64,000 bases of DNA, taken from contig NZ_SMKN01000017.1 of assembly GCF_004348675.1 (NCBI RefSeq), forward strand, positions 1 through 64,000, given 5' to 3'. Position 1 is the stretch's first letter. Each line of letters opens with the position of its first letter. Shown here piece after piece: positions 49,918-58,775 of this stretch. This DNA is from Micromonospora sp. KC606 (GTDB taxonomy: Bacteria > Actinomycetota > Actinomycetes > Mycobacteriales > Micromonosporaceae). Position numbers and translations under genes: made by a program. The notes beneath the pieces are model-generated. The model searched no databases. It saw only the letters and a list, made by a program, of their open reading frames with translations, and had not been told where the DNA came from.

Positions 49918-51687
49918 CTACACCCTGTCGCGGAGCGCCGCGCGCACCTCCGTCGGCAGTCGCTCGACAAGGCCGTCGAACGGCAGCTCGGCGCGCTCGC
50001 CGGTGGCCCGGTCGCGCAGTTCCACGTACCCGTCCGCGAGACGGCGGCCGACCACGACGGCGCGCGGGATGCCGATCAGCTCGGCGTCGGTGAACTTCAC
50101 CCCGGCCGACACGTTCACCCGGTCGTCGACCAGCACCCGCAGGCCCGCGTCGGCGAGGCGTGCGCCGAGGTCGAGCGCCGCGTCGAGCTGCGGCCCCCTG
50201 CCGGCGGCGATCAGGTGTACGTCGCACGGCGCGACCGCCGCCGGCCAGACCAGCCCTCGCTCGTCGTGGTGCTGTTCGGCGACCGCGGCGACCACCCGGG
50301 ACACGCCGATTCCGTAGCAGCCCATGGTGGGCCGGACCGGCTTGCCCTGCGCGCCCAGCACGTCGACGGCGAACGCGTCGGTGTACCGGCGGCCGAGCTG
50401 GAAGATGTGCCCCACCTCGATGCCCCGCCGCATGGTCAGCACACCGTCGCCGCAGGCCGGGCAGGGGTCACCCGGGCGCACCTCGGCCGCCTCGATCGTG
50501 CCGTCCGGGGTGAAGTCCCGGCCGCAGACCACGTTCGTGGCGTGCCGCCCCGGCTCGTTCGCCCCGGTAAGCCAGGCGGTGCCGGCGACCACCCGCGGGT
50601 CGACCAGGTACCGTACGCCCAGCCCGGCCAGGGTCTGCGGGCCGATGTACCCGCGGACCAACTCCGGGCGGGCCGCCCAGTCCCCGAAGACCGCCACGGT
50701 GGCGGGGGCGAGCGCGGCGTCGACCCGCTTCAGGTCCACCTCGCGGTCGCCGGGGAGCCCCACCACCAGCAGCTCGGCCGCCCCCGCGCCCGGCCGACGT
50801 ACGGTCAGCACCACGTTCTTCAGGGTGTCGGCGGCGGTCCAGTCGTCCCGGCCGGCGAGCCGGCGGGCGTTCGCCAGGTCGACCAGGGAGGCGATGGTCG
50901 GCGTCTGCGGGGTGTCGTGCACCTCGGCGGCCGGGTGGACGTCCGGGTCGCCGGCGGCCGGCACGCGGGTGGTCACCGCCTCGGTGTTCGCCGCGTGGTC
51001 GCAGGCGGTGCAGCCGACGAAGGTGTCCTCGCCGACCGGCGTGGCCGCCAGGAACTCCTCCGACGCGGAGCCTCCCATCGCACCGGCCACCGCGTGTACG
51101 ACCGTGTAGTCCAGCCCGAGCCGGTCGAAGACCCGCCGGTACGCGGCCCGGTGCCGGTCGTACGACTCCGCCAGACCTGCCTCGTCCAGGTCGAACGAGT
51201 AGGCGTCCTTCATCAGGAACTCGCGCCCGCGCAACAGGCCGGCCCGGGGCCGGGCCTCGTCCCGGAACTTTGTCTGGATCTGGAAGATCGTCACCGGGAA
51301 GTCCCGGTACGACGAGAGGAGGTCCTTGACCAGCAGGGCCGCCATCTCCTCGTGGGTCGGGCCGAGCAGGTGCTCGGCGCCTCTGCGGTCGGCGAGGGTG
51401 AAGATGTCGTCGCCGTACTCGGTCCACCGGCCGCTGGTTCGGTACGGCTCCGCCGGCAGCAGCGCCGGGAAGTGCACCTCCTGGTCACCGATCGCGGTCA
51501 TCTCCCGCCGGACGATCTCGGTCACCCGGTCCAGCACCAATCGACCCAGCGGCAGCCAGGTGTATCCGCCCGGCGCGGCCCGACGGACGTAGCCGGCGCG
51601 GACCAGGAGCCGATGGCTCGGCACCTCCGCGTCCGCCGGGTCCTCCCGAAGGGTCCGCAGCAGCGCGGTCGATGTACGAAGCAACAT
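49918..51687 (-). CDS. proS: Prolyl-tRNA synthetase
   Basis: A 589-residue class II synthetase charging tRNA-Pro. Class II motifs include [80 protein letters not shown] and, in the C-terminal part, [27 protein letters not shown]. The insertion between motifs 2 and 3 (about 220-390) is the editing domain of bacterial-type ProRS. ATG 51687 ([16 protein letters not shown]) was chosen over an upstream in-frame start at 51804. Divergent from the SigE-type sigma gene. Confidence 0.95.
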   Translation of the reverse strand: MLLRTSTALLRTLREDPADAEVPSHRLLVRAGYVRRAAPGGYTWLPLGRLVLDRVTEIVRREMTAIGDQEVHFPALLPAEPYRTSGRWTEYGDDIFTLADRRGAEHLLGPTHEEMAALLVKDLLSSYRDFPVTIFQIQTKFRDEARPRAGLLRGREFLMKDAYSFDLDEAGLAESYDRHRAAYRRVFDRLGLDYTVVHAVAGAMGGSASEEFLAATPVGEDTFVGCTACDHAANTEAVTTRVPAAGDPDVHPAAEVHDTPQTPTIASLVDLANARRLAGRDDWTAADTLKNVVLTVRRPGAGAAELLVVGLPGDREVDLKRVDAALAPATVAVFGDWAARPELVRGYIGPQTLAGLGVRYLVDPRVVAGTAWLTGANEPGRHATNVVCGRDFTPDGTIEAAEVRPGDPCPACGDGVLTMRRGIEVGHIFQLGRRYTDAFAVDVLGAQGKPVRPTMGCYGIGVSRVVAAVAEQHHDERGLVWPAAVAPCDVHLIAAGRGPQLDAALDLGARLADAGLRVLVDDRVNVSAGVKFTDAELIGIPRAVVVGRRLADGYVELRDRATGERAELPFDGLVERLPTEVRAALRDRV

Positions 51688-51828
51688 CAGCGCAGCGTAC
51701 GGTCGGGGTCGCCGGGTAGGCGATCCGATTTGGCCGCCCTCGGTATTCGTTTCCGGCCCGACGGCAACCCCGACGGCCCGGATCGACGTCTGGGTAGTCG
51801 TCAACCACCCCTATCAGGATCGGCTCGT

Positions 51829-52353
51829 GTGGACCCGCTGCTGAGTGAGTTCGATTCGTTCGTTCGTACCCGGACGCCGGCGCTGCTGCGGTCGGCGTAC
51901 CTGTTGACCGGGGACCAGCACCTGGCCGAGGACCTGGTCCAGTCGGCCCTGGCCCGCACCCACCGGTCGTGGAGCCGGCTGCACGACACGGGCAACGCCG
52001 AGGCGTACACCCGCAAGACCATGTACCACCTCCAGGTCTCCTGGTGGCGTCGTCGTCGGGTTGCGGAGTCGGTGACGGGTGAGCTGCCCGAGCCCCGGCG
52101 GCACGACGCCGACCACGCCAGTCAGACCAGCCTGCGCCTCACCCTGCGGGCCGCGCTGGCTCGGCTCTCCGCGAAGCAGCGTGCCGTGCTGGTGCTGCGT
52201 TTCTTCGAGGACCGCAGCGAGGCCGAGGCCGCCGACATGCTCGGCGTCACCGTCGGCACCGTGAAGAGCCAGACCTCCAAGGCCCTGGCGAAGTTACGCG
52301 CCGTCGCGCCTGAGCTCGCTGAGCTGTACGTCCTGGAAGGAAGTGCCCGATGA
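51829..52353 (+). CDS. SigE-family (sigma-70) RNA polymerase sigma factor
   Basis: A 174-residue sigma factor of the actinobacterial sigma-E family. Region 2 is LLRSAYLLTGDQHLAEDLVQSALARTHRSWSRLHDTGNAEAYTRKTMYHLQVSWWRRRRVAE, and region 4 is LARLSAKQRAVLVLRFFEDRSEAEAADMLGVTVGTVKSQTSKALAKLR. The GTG start at 51829 (VDPLLSEFDSFVRTRTPAL) matches the family. Its stop overlaps the start of the following gene by 4 bp (ATGA). Confidence 0.94.
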   Translation: MDPLLSEFDSFVRTRTPALLRSAYLLTGDQHLAEDLVQSALARTHRSWSRLHDTGNAEAYTRKTMYHLQVSWWRRRRVAESVTGELPEPRRHDADHASQTSLRLTLRAALARLSAKQRAVLVLRFFEDRSEAEAADMLGVTVGTVKSQTSKALAKLRAVAPELAELYVLEGSAR

Positions 52354-53483
52354 ACAACCAGCGGCTCCGGCTGGACCTGGCCGACCTGGCCGAGGAGGTC
52401 ACCCCGGTCGACCTGCGCGACCGCGCCCTGCGCACGTCGCGCCGGATCGGCATCCGCCGTGCGGTCGCCACCTCGGCCGCGGCGGTGGCGCTGCTCGGCG
52501 CGGCCACCGGCACCGCTTTCGCGATCCGGCCGGACGCCGCCCCGGCCCCGCTGCCCGGGGGCCCTCCGTCCGTCGCCGCCAGCCCCACCGCGGCGGATCC
52601 GTGGTCGGGCGTGGGGCGGCTCTTCTACGCCCCACAGGTCAGCCAGAAGGCCAACAACGCGCTGGCGGCCTGGCGGCCGGGCGGCCAGCTCACCACGCTG
52701 GTCGACCTGCCCGGGTCGCTGCTGGAGATCAGCCCGGCCGTCTCACCCGACGGCACACAGGTGGCCTGGGTCCAGGACAGGGACCTGATGCTCGCCGACC
52801 TCGACGGACCGAACCGAGCGGTGGTCCACTCGGGCGTGGAGGGCAGCTGCTGGGGGCCGTCCTGGGTACCGCACCGAGGGCACCCTGAGGGTCGGGAGAC
52901 ACCAGAGACCCAATGGATCACCGTGGCCGTCCGGCACAATCCGGGCAAACCGCTCGCGCTGACACGCGGCCTGGTCGACCCGAAGACGGAAAGTTTCCAA
53001 TTCCTCCAGATCGAGGAGGACAGCTGCCACCCGGTCTGGTCGGCGGACGGCCGGTTCCTCGCATACACCGACGGCAGCGGCCAGGTGGTTGTCATGAACT
53101 GGCTCAGCAAGGTCATCCACGTGGTGCCGAGACTGGGCGGCAGCAACAGCTTCCACAGTTACGAAGTGGCCAGCCTGTCGCCGGACGGCTCGCGGGTCGC
53201 GCTGCTGCGGATCGACTACAAGCAGGAAGGCGCGAACACCGGTCGGAACCTGAGCGTCAACACGATCCTCGACACGCGTACCGGTGCGACCGTCGAGCTG
53301 CCGCTGGGCGGGCGGAAGTTGCTTCAGGCGTACTTCCTGCCAAACGACAGGCTGGTGGCGCGGGTGAGGGCGACGGACGGCACCCGCCTCCTGCTGATCG
53401 ACTCCGACGGGCGCCGGGTCACCGAGGCGGTCGAGCCCGCGGCGCTGGAGAAACACCAGATCCTCGCCGTCACATCGTCCTGA
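52350..53483 (+). CDS. Membrane-anchored TolB-like beta-propeller protein
   Basis: A 377-residue protein with a cytoplasmic N-terminus, a membrane segment at about 36-58 (AVATSAAAVALLGAATGTAFAI), a Pro/Ala linker and a C-terminal region of WD40/PD40-like repeats (AVSPDGTQVAWVQDRDLMLAD, LSPDGSRVALLRID). It overlaps the sigma gene by 4 bp, so it is translated with it and probably modulates it from the membrane. Its neighbour at 53713 is a paralogue with the same plan. Confidence 0.82.
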   Translation: MNNQRLRLDLADLAEEVTPVDLRDRALRTSRRIGIRRAVATSAAAVALLGAATGTAFAIRPDAAPAPLPGGPPSVAASPTAADPWSGVGRLFYAPQVSQKANNALAAWRPGGQLTTLVDLPGSLLEISPAVSPDGTQVAWVQDRDLMLADLDGPNRAVVHSGVEGSCWGPSWVPHRGHPEGRETPETQWITVAVRHNPGKPLALTRGLVDPKTESFQFLQIEEDSCHPVWSADGRFLAYTDGSGQVVVMNWLSKVIHVVPRLGGSNSFHSYEVASLSPDGSRVALLRIDYKQEGANTGRNLSVNTILDTRTGATVELPLGGRKLLQAYFLPNDRLVARVRATDGTRLLLIDSDGRRVTEAVEPAALEKHQILAVTSS

Positions 53484-53712
53484 TCCACCCCGGTCACGGC
53501 AGGTCGAGGGCTCCCACCTTCGGGGGGCCGCGTCCTGCCGCGACCGTCGAGTCGTAAACCGCCGCTGGCGGTCGGCGCGACGCCCGACGGCGAAAGAGGT
53601 TGTCGTCAGCGACCATTGTCACGTAGCGGACATCGGCCGTCGTCCCCGGCAACCCTTCCCCACCGGAATCCCGTCAGGGAGGTATCCACCGAACGACGCC
53701 GGAGGCGACGCG

Positions 53713-54843
53713 ATGACCATCGACCTGTCCGACCGCCCCGCCCGTCCCGCGCGGCACCGGCCCGGCCGGTACGCCATGACGGGCGCCGCCGCCGTGCTGG
53801 TGCTCGCCGTCGGTTTGGCCGACCTGCCCGGCGTACGTCGGTCCGCCGCCACGCCGTCCGCCGCTCCCGCCCCGATACTGCCGATCACCGTAACCTCCAG
53901 ACCGTGGACGTCGCCGCCACCGTCCGCGACTCCGGCCGGATCAGCCTCGGCCTCGCCGGCTGCCGCCGTCACACCGGTCGGCTCCCCGTCGGCGTTCGGC
54001 CAGCTCTTCTATCTGCCGGCCGAGCAGGTCGCCGGCAGGAAGCAGGTCCGGCTGCGGTCGTGGCGGCCCGGTCAGAAGCCCCAGGACCTGGCCGCTCTGC
54101 CGCAGGTGGCGGCGCTGGCCAACGCGAGCGTCTCGCCGGACGGCCAACGGGTCGCCTGGGTGGATCCCGAGCGGGCGGCCACCCTGTTCGTGGCGGATGT
54201 GGACGGCTCGCGGAAGCGGGCGCTGACCCGGCACGTCGACCAGTACTGCGTCACACCGACCTGGTCGCCGGACTCCCGGCACCTGCTGTTCCGGGCCGCC
54301 GACCCGATGGGCAACCCGGAGCGGTTCGGGGTGCTGGACACCCGTGGGCGCAAGGCCCCGGTCCGGTGGTGGGACACCGAGCCGCAGGCCTGCCACGCGC
54401 TCTGGTCCGCCGACGGCCGGACCATCGCCATGAACAGCGCCACCGGGGTGACCATGTTCGGCCCGGACGGCAGCAGCCCTCGCCCGGTTCCGCACCTGTC
54501 CGGTCCCGCGCCCTGGCGCAGCACCCACGTCGCCAGTCTCTCCCCGGACGGCACCCGGATCGCGTTGCTCCGTACCCGGCCGAACGGGCAGGTGGGCGAC
54601 ATCGGCCGGATGCTCACGGTCAACGCGGTGCTGCAGACGCGGACCGGGCGGGAGGTCACGCTGCCGACCGAGGGCCGGGAGTTGCGGCAGGTGTTCTTCC
54701 GGCCGGACGGGTCGATGGTGCTGCGGGTGCGCGCGGGTGCGGGATTCGCGCTGCTGCTGGTGAACCGGGGTGGGCGCCACGTAGCCGTCGTCACCGAACC
54801 GGCCGGGTTGCGAACCTGGCAGATCGTGGCGGTCACCCGGTAG
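53713..54843 (+). CDS. TolB-like beta-propeller protein, paralogue of the preceding
   Basis: A 376-residue protein with a membrane segment or signal anchor at about 22-40, a Pro/Ser/Thr linker at about 45-92 and PD40-like repeats (VSPDGQRVAWVDPERAATLFVADVDGS, LSPDGTRIALLRTRPNGQVGDIGRML). It aligns with the neighbour across the repeat region, including the closing KHQILAVT-like motif (TWQIVAVTR). It lacks the cytoplasmic N-terminal segment of its neighbour, so it may have lost any sigma-binding role. Likely a tandem duplication. Confidence 0.8.
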   Translation: MTIDLSDRPARPARHRPGRYAMTGAAAVLVLAVGLADLPGVRRSAATPSAAPAPILPITVTSRPWTSPPPSATPAGSASASPAAAVTPVGSPSAFGQLFYLPAEQVAGRKQVRLRSWRPGQKPQDLAALPQVAALANASVSPDGQRVAWVDPERAATLFVADVDGSRKRALTRHVDQYCVTPTWSPDSRHLLFRAADPMGNPERFGVLDTRGRKAPVRWWDTEPQACHALWSADGRTIAMNSATGVTMFGPDGSSPRPVPHLSGPAPWRSTHVASLSPDGTRIALLRTRPNGQVGDIGRMLTVNAVLQTRTGREVTLPTEGRELRQVFFRPDGSMVLRVRAGAGFALLLVNRGGRHVAVVTEPAGLRTWQIVAVTR

Positions 54844-54896
54844 GTGGCCCGTTCCCAACCGGTCACGCGGGGTCGAAGATTTCTATATTCACCGGC

Positions 54897-55958
54897 ATGA
54901 GCATGAATACCCCTGTCCTCCGGCGGCGCCTCACCGCCGGACTCGTCGCCACCGTGTTCGTCGCCACCGGCGGGCTCCTGGTGTCGCCCGCCTCGGCGCT
55001 GGCGGCGGACGCCGCCCACCGTTCCCTGCGTTCCGCCAGCAACCCCGACTGGATGCGCCGCCTGCCGGACGGTGCAAACCTCGCCGCCCTCTCCCTGCCC
55101 GGCACCCACGACACCCTCTCCATCCATGGTGGAGCGTGGACGCAGACCCAGGAGAACCACGGCAACAGCGCCGCCACTCTCGCCGCCCAACTCGACGCCG
55201 GGGTACGGGCCATCGACATCCGCGCCCGCATCAGCGGCGGCAACACCTTCACCATTCACCACGGGGCGACGTACCAGCAGGCCAACTTCGACGACGTGCT
55301 GAACGTCCTCGGCTCGTTCCTCGTCGCACGGCCCACCGAGACCGTGGTCATGCGACTCAAGCACGAGTGCACCGGGGAGTTCGGCTCCTGCACCGACGTC
55401 ACCGGGCAGCTCGGCTTTGCCGACATCTTCGACCGCTACCGCGACGCCCGACCCGGTCTGTTCTGGGGCCCCTCGGTCAACCGGCGGACCGGGGCCGCCG
55501 TGCCCACCCTCGGCGCGGTCCGGGGCAAGGTTGTCCTCGCCGTCCTGCACGGCTCGCGCGGTGGCCGGCACGGTCAGTACGGGCTGGCCCAGTTCGCCGA
55601 CTGGGGCGACGGCTCATCCACCTACGTGCAGGACGACTACCACGTGCCGAACGTCGGGGCGATCGCCACCAAGCGTGACCGGGTACGCCGGCACCTCGAC
55701 ACGACCAGCGCCGGAGACCCGACCCGGATGTACGTCAACTTCACCAGCGGGGCGAGCGTCTTCGCCACGCCGGAGTCGGTGGCCGGCGGCGCGCTCGGGG
55801 TGCAGGGCGTCAACCCGTTCCTGTTGACCTACCTGTCCGAGGGGTCGGAGGTGCACCCGCCGGTTCGGCGTACCGGGATGCTGATGATGGACTTTCCCGG
55901 CGGCGGGCTGATCGACCGGATCATCGCGGTGAACGCCGGCGTGGGACCGTCCAGCTGA
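54897..55958 (+). CDS. Secreted phosphatidylinositol-specific phospholipase C-like enzyme
   Basis: A 353-residue protein with a signal peptide at about 1-37 (RRRLTAGLVATVFVATGGLLVSPASALA). The PI-PLC X domain starts SLPGTHDTLSI with catalytic His71, and the second His lies in FTIHHGATYQQANFDD at about 121. DIRARISGG and VVMRLKHE follow, as in bacterial PI-PLCs. It would cleave phosphatidylinositol or glycosyl-PI outside the cell. ATG 54897 was used. The gene stands alone. Confidence 0.88.
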   Translation: MSMNTPVLRRRLTAGLVATVFVATGGLLVSPASALAADAAHRSLRSASNPDWMRRLPDGANLAALSLPGTHDTLSIHGGAWTQTQENHGNSAATLAAQLDAGVRAIDIRARISGGNTFTIHHGATYQQANFDDVLNVLGSFLVARPTETVVMRLKHECTGEFGSCTDVTGQLGFADIFDRYRDARPGLFWGPSVNRRTGAAVPTLGAVRGKVVLAVLHGSRGGRHGQYGLAQFADWGDGSSTYVQDDYHVPNVGAIATKRDRVRRHLDTTSAGDPTRMYVNFTSGASVFATPESVAGGALGVQGVNPFLLTYLSEGSEVHPPVRRTGMLMMDFPGGGLIDRIIAVNAGVGPSS

Positions 55959-55993
55959 CGCTCCTGTCCTCGTGATCGACTCTGATTGATTGA

Positions 55994-56055
55994 CTCCGCT
56001 TGCGGCATGTTGGGGCGTCCGAGGCGACGGACAGCCCGATATGCCGCAAGCGGAG
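55994..56055. repeat. 15-bp perfect inverted repeat
   Basis: CTCCGCTTGCGGCAT (55994-56008) is the exact inverse complement of ATGCCGCAAGCGGAG (56041-56055), with a 32-bp spacer. It lies 36 bp after the PI-PLC stop and may terminate it; its shape also suggests a dispersed intergenic repeat. Confidence 0.75.
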
Positions 56056-56148
56056 GGGCCCGACTCGCCCCGGCGGACGTGCGGTGGCAGCCACCGGGAC
56101 GGGCGGTGTCAAACTGGTCGCCGCAGGCAACCGGACGAGGGAGGCGGC

Positions 56149-56916
56149 GTGCGCTGGCGCAGCTTCGTGGCGGTGGGGGACAGCTTCACCGAGGGCATGG
56201 ACGACGCGTACCCGGACGGCACCTACCGCGGGTGGGCGGATCTGGTGGCGACCAGGCTGGCCGCCGAGGCCGGGCCGGACTTCGGGTACGCCAACCTGGC
56301 GATCCGCGGCCGGCTGTTCCCCAGCGTGGTCGCCGAGCAGGTGCCCGCGGCCCTGGCCATGAAACCCGACCTGATCAGTTTCGCGGCTGGCGGCAACGAC
56401 GTGCTGCGCCGCAACTTCGACCCGCACACCCTGGTCAGCCGCTACGACGAAGTGGTCGGCCGGCTGCGCTCCGGCGGCGCCGACGTGATCCTGTTCCGGT
56501 TCGCCGACGTGATGGCCCGGCTGCCCGGCCAGCGCCTCGTCGCGCCCCGGGTGGAGCTGCTCAATCGGGCGGTCGGGGAGACCGCCGAGCGGCACGGCGC
56601 GATCATGGTCGACCTGTACGCCGACAACACGTTCCTCAACCCGATGCTGTGGAGCACCGACCGGCTGCACCTGTCCGCCACCGGGCACCGGCGGGTTGCC
56701 GGGCAGGTGCTGACCGCGCTCGGGGTCGGCTGTGACGAGGAATGGCTGCTCGTCCCCGAGCGGCCCGCGCCCACGCCGTGGATGGCCGCCCGCGCCGCCG
56801 ACCTGCGCTGGGCCGGCCGGCATCTCGCCCCGTGGATCAAGCGGCGGCTCACCGGTCGCTCCTCCGGCGACCTGGTCACCGCCAAGCGCCCGGTGCTCGG
56901 CCCGGTCACCGAGTGA
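56149..56916 (+). CDS. SGNH/GDSL hydrolase family protein
   Basis: A 255-residue esterase-like protein. Block I is VAVGDSFTEGMDD with the nucleophile Ser12, block III is FAAGGNDVL with the oxyanion Asn and block V is DRLHLSATGH, giving the Asp-x-x-His pair. GTG 56149 follows GAGGGAGG. There is no signal peptide. The downstream amidohydrolase-like gene overlaps by 4 bp, so the two may be expressed together. The substrate is unknown. Confidence 0.92.
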   Translation: MRWRSFVAVGDSFTEGMDDAYPDGTYRGWADLVATRLAAEAGPDFGYANLAIRGRLFPSVVAEQVPAALAMKPDLISFAAGGNDVLRRNFDPHTLVSRYDEVVGRLRSGGADVILFRFADVMARLPGQRLVAPRVELLNRAVGETAERHGAIMVDLYADNTFLNPMLWSTDRLHLSATGHRRVAGQVLTALGVGCDEEWLLVPERPAPTPWMAARAADLRWAGRHLAPWIKRRLTGRSSGDLVTAKRPVLGPVTE

Positions 56917-57365
56917 CCGTGCGAACCGTCCACGCCGCCACCCGGCTCCGGACGACCCTCGACGGGAAGCCCATCCCCGACCGGGCGGTGCTGCTCACCG
57001 GCGACCGGATCGAGGCGGTCGCGTCGCTGGCCGAGCTGACGGAGGCGTACCCGACTGTGCGGGTGCGGCGGTGGGCCGGCACCCTCGGTCCGGCGTTGGT
57101 GCACGACGGGCCGCTGCCCCCGGCCCCCAGCCCGCGCGAGCGGGTGCACGCGTTGTTCCGGGCCGGGGTGGCGGCGGTGCCCGCCGCGTACCTGACCGAC
57201 CCGGAGCTGCGGGCCGCCGCCGTCCGCAACGACATGGCCGTGCTCGACGGGCCCCGCCCGCCGGTGTTGGTGACCGGCGGGCGGGCCGACCTGGCCGTCT
57301 TCGCCGACGACGGCACCTGCCTGGCCACGGTGGTCGCCGGTCGGCTGGTGCACCGCCGGGCCTGA
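56913..57365 (+). CDS. Imidazolonepropionase-like domain protein
   Basis: A 150-residue protein starting GTGA overlapping the SGNH stop. The N-terminal beta segments (VHAATRLRTTLDGKPIPDRAVLLTGDRIEAV) and the C-terminal LVTGGRADLAVFADDGTCLATVVAGRLVHR resemble the composite beta domain that flanks the barrel of amidohydrolases such as imidazolonepropionase. The metal-dependent barrel itself is absent, so it is probably not a complete enzyme. The role is unknown. Confidence 0.7.
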   Translation: MTVRTVHAATRLRTTLDGKPIPDRAVLLTGDRIEAVASLAELTEAYPTVRVRRWAGTLGPALVHDGPLPPAPSPRERVHALFRAGVAAVPAAYLTDPELRAAAVRNDMAVLDGPRPPVLVTGGRADLAVFADDGTCLATVVAGRLVHRRA

Positions 57366-57667
57366 CCGGTTCGGTCAGGAGGGCCACCGCACCCAGCCGG
57401 GTCGATGCCCGAGCCGATGCCCAGCGCCTCGCGGCGCCCGGGGGTGGCACGCTCTGCGGCCGTACGGTCAGACGGTCCTCTGTGGTCGGCGGGTCCCGCC
57501 CCTGACACGTGCCTGTCGTCCTCGATCCGGACGCCGATGGTCTGCAGCTGGCTGGACGGCGCGGTGCCGCCGCCGGCCCGGTCCGCGGTGCCGCAGCGCG
57601 TGCGGCAGCGCACCCCGTGCACCCGATGACCGTTCGCCGGGCCCGGATCCGGCGTACCTTGGGGATC
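57366..57667. other. Intergenic stretch upstream of the sulfurtransferase
   Basis: No gene is recognised in these 302 bp. It contains no clear repeats or RNA structure. Confidence 0.4.
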
Positions 57668-58570
57668 ATGCCTGTGCCGAGCGATCCGAATCCCCACCTC
57701 CAGTCGTACGCCGACCCGCAGCGCCTGGTCACCACCGAGTGGCTGGCCGAGCACCTGGGCGACGAGGGCCTCGTCGTGGTCGAGTCCGACGAGGACGTGC
57801 TCCTCTACGACACCGGTCACATCCCGGGCGCCGTCAAGGTCGACTGGCACACCGAGCTGAACGACCAGGTCACCCGGGACTACCTCGATGCGGCCAGTTT
57901 CGCCGAGCTGTGCGCCGCCAAGGGCATCGGCCGGGACGACACGGTCGTCTTCTACGGCGACAACTTCAACTGGTGGGCCGCGTACGCCCTCTGGGTCTTC
58001 TCCCTCTTCGGCCATCCCGACGTGCGGCTGCTCGACGGTGGCCGGCAGAAGTGGGTAGCCGAGGGGCGCGAGCTGACCCGGGAGAAGGTCACCCGTCCGC
58101 GCGCCGAGTACCCGGTGCCGGAACGTAACGACACGCCGATCCGGGCGTACCGGGAGCAGGTGATGGCGCACGTCGCCGCCGGCCGGCCGCTGGTCGACGT
58201 GCGGTCGCCGGGCGAGTACACCGGCGAGATGCTGCACATGCCGGACTACCCTCAGGAGGGCGCGCTGCGCGGCGGGCACATCCCCGGCGCGGTGAGCAAG
58301 CCGTGGAAGTCCGCCGCCAACTCCGACGGCACCTTCAAGTCGGCCGACGAGCTGCGCGCGATCTACGCCGACCAGTTGGGGCTGAGCCCGTCCGACGACG
58401 TGGTGGCGTACTGCCGGATCGGGGAGCGGTCCAGCCACACCTGGTTCGTACTGCACCACCTGCTGGGCTATCCGCAGGTGCGCAACTACGACGGCTCGTG
58501 GACCGAGTGGGGCAACCTGGTCCGCGCCCCTGTCGTCAAGGGCGACCAGCCGGGCGGCCTGGCCCGCTGA
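57668..58570 (+). CDS. Sulfurtransferase, rhodanese type
   Basis: A 300-residue enzyme with two rhodanese domains: about 20-140 (inactive) and about 155-290 (catalytic). The active-site Cys is C249 in [13 protein letters not shown]. The loop CRIGERS suits thiosulfate or 3-mercaptopyruvate sulfurtransferases of the actinobacterial SseA/CysA type. It transfers sulfur to cyanide or acceptor proteins, and in many actinobacteria pairs with SufE, here encoded at 48947. ATG 57668 was chosen. Confidence 0.92.
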   Translation: MPVPSDPNPHLQSYADPQRLVTTEWLAEHLGDEGLVVVESDEDVLLYDTGHIPGAVKVDWHTELNDQVTRDYLDAASFAELCAAKGIGRDDTVVFYGDNFNWWAAYALWVFSLFGHPDVRLLDGGRQKWVAEGRELTREKVTRPRAEYPVPERNDTPIRAYREQVMAHVAAGRPLVDVRSPGEYTGEMLHMPDYPQEGALRGGHIPGAVSKPWKSAANSDGTFKSADELRAIYADQLGLSPSDDVVAYCRIGERSSHTWFVLHHLLGYPQVRNYDGSWTEWGNLVRAPVVKGDQPGGLAR

Positions 58571-58665
58571 GCCCCGGCCTGGTCCGGCCTGGTCCTGTCC
58601 GGCCCGGCCTGGTCCTGTCCGGCCCGGCCTGGTCCTGTCCGGCCCGGCCTGGTCCTGTCCGGCCC
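58571..58665. repeat. 20-bp tandem repeat after the sulfurtransferase gene
   Basis: The unit GGCCCGGCCTGGTCCTGTCC occurs three times exactly at 58601-58660. A near copy (GGTCCGGCCTGGTCCTGTCC) lies at 58581-58600 and partial copies flank the run. It starts directly after the sulfurtransferase stop. Confidence 0.9.
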
Positions 58666-58680
58666 CGGTCGTGTCGCCGA

Positions 58681-58730
58681 ATGCGGCAGGCCGGGGTGTC
58701 CCGGGATGCGGTCACCCCGGTCTGCCGCAT
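58681..58730. repeat. Inverted repeat upstream of the VanZ gene
   Basis: ATGCGGCAG and CCGGGGTG (58681-58698) pair with CACCCCGG and CTGCCGCAT (58713-58730) with one G-T position and a 14-nt loop. It may be a terminator or a dispersed palindrome related in core sequence (TGCGGCA) to that at 55994-56055. Confidence 0.75.
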
Positions 58731-58775
58731 CCCGTGCGGCCGGAGTGCACGGGAGCGGTTGGTTAGGCTGGCCGG

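Noticed and set aside
58571-58665. Possible CRISPR-like repeat array
   Set aside because: The units are contiguous with no spacers, so this is a tandem repeat.
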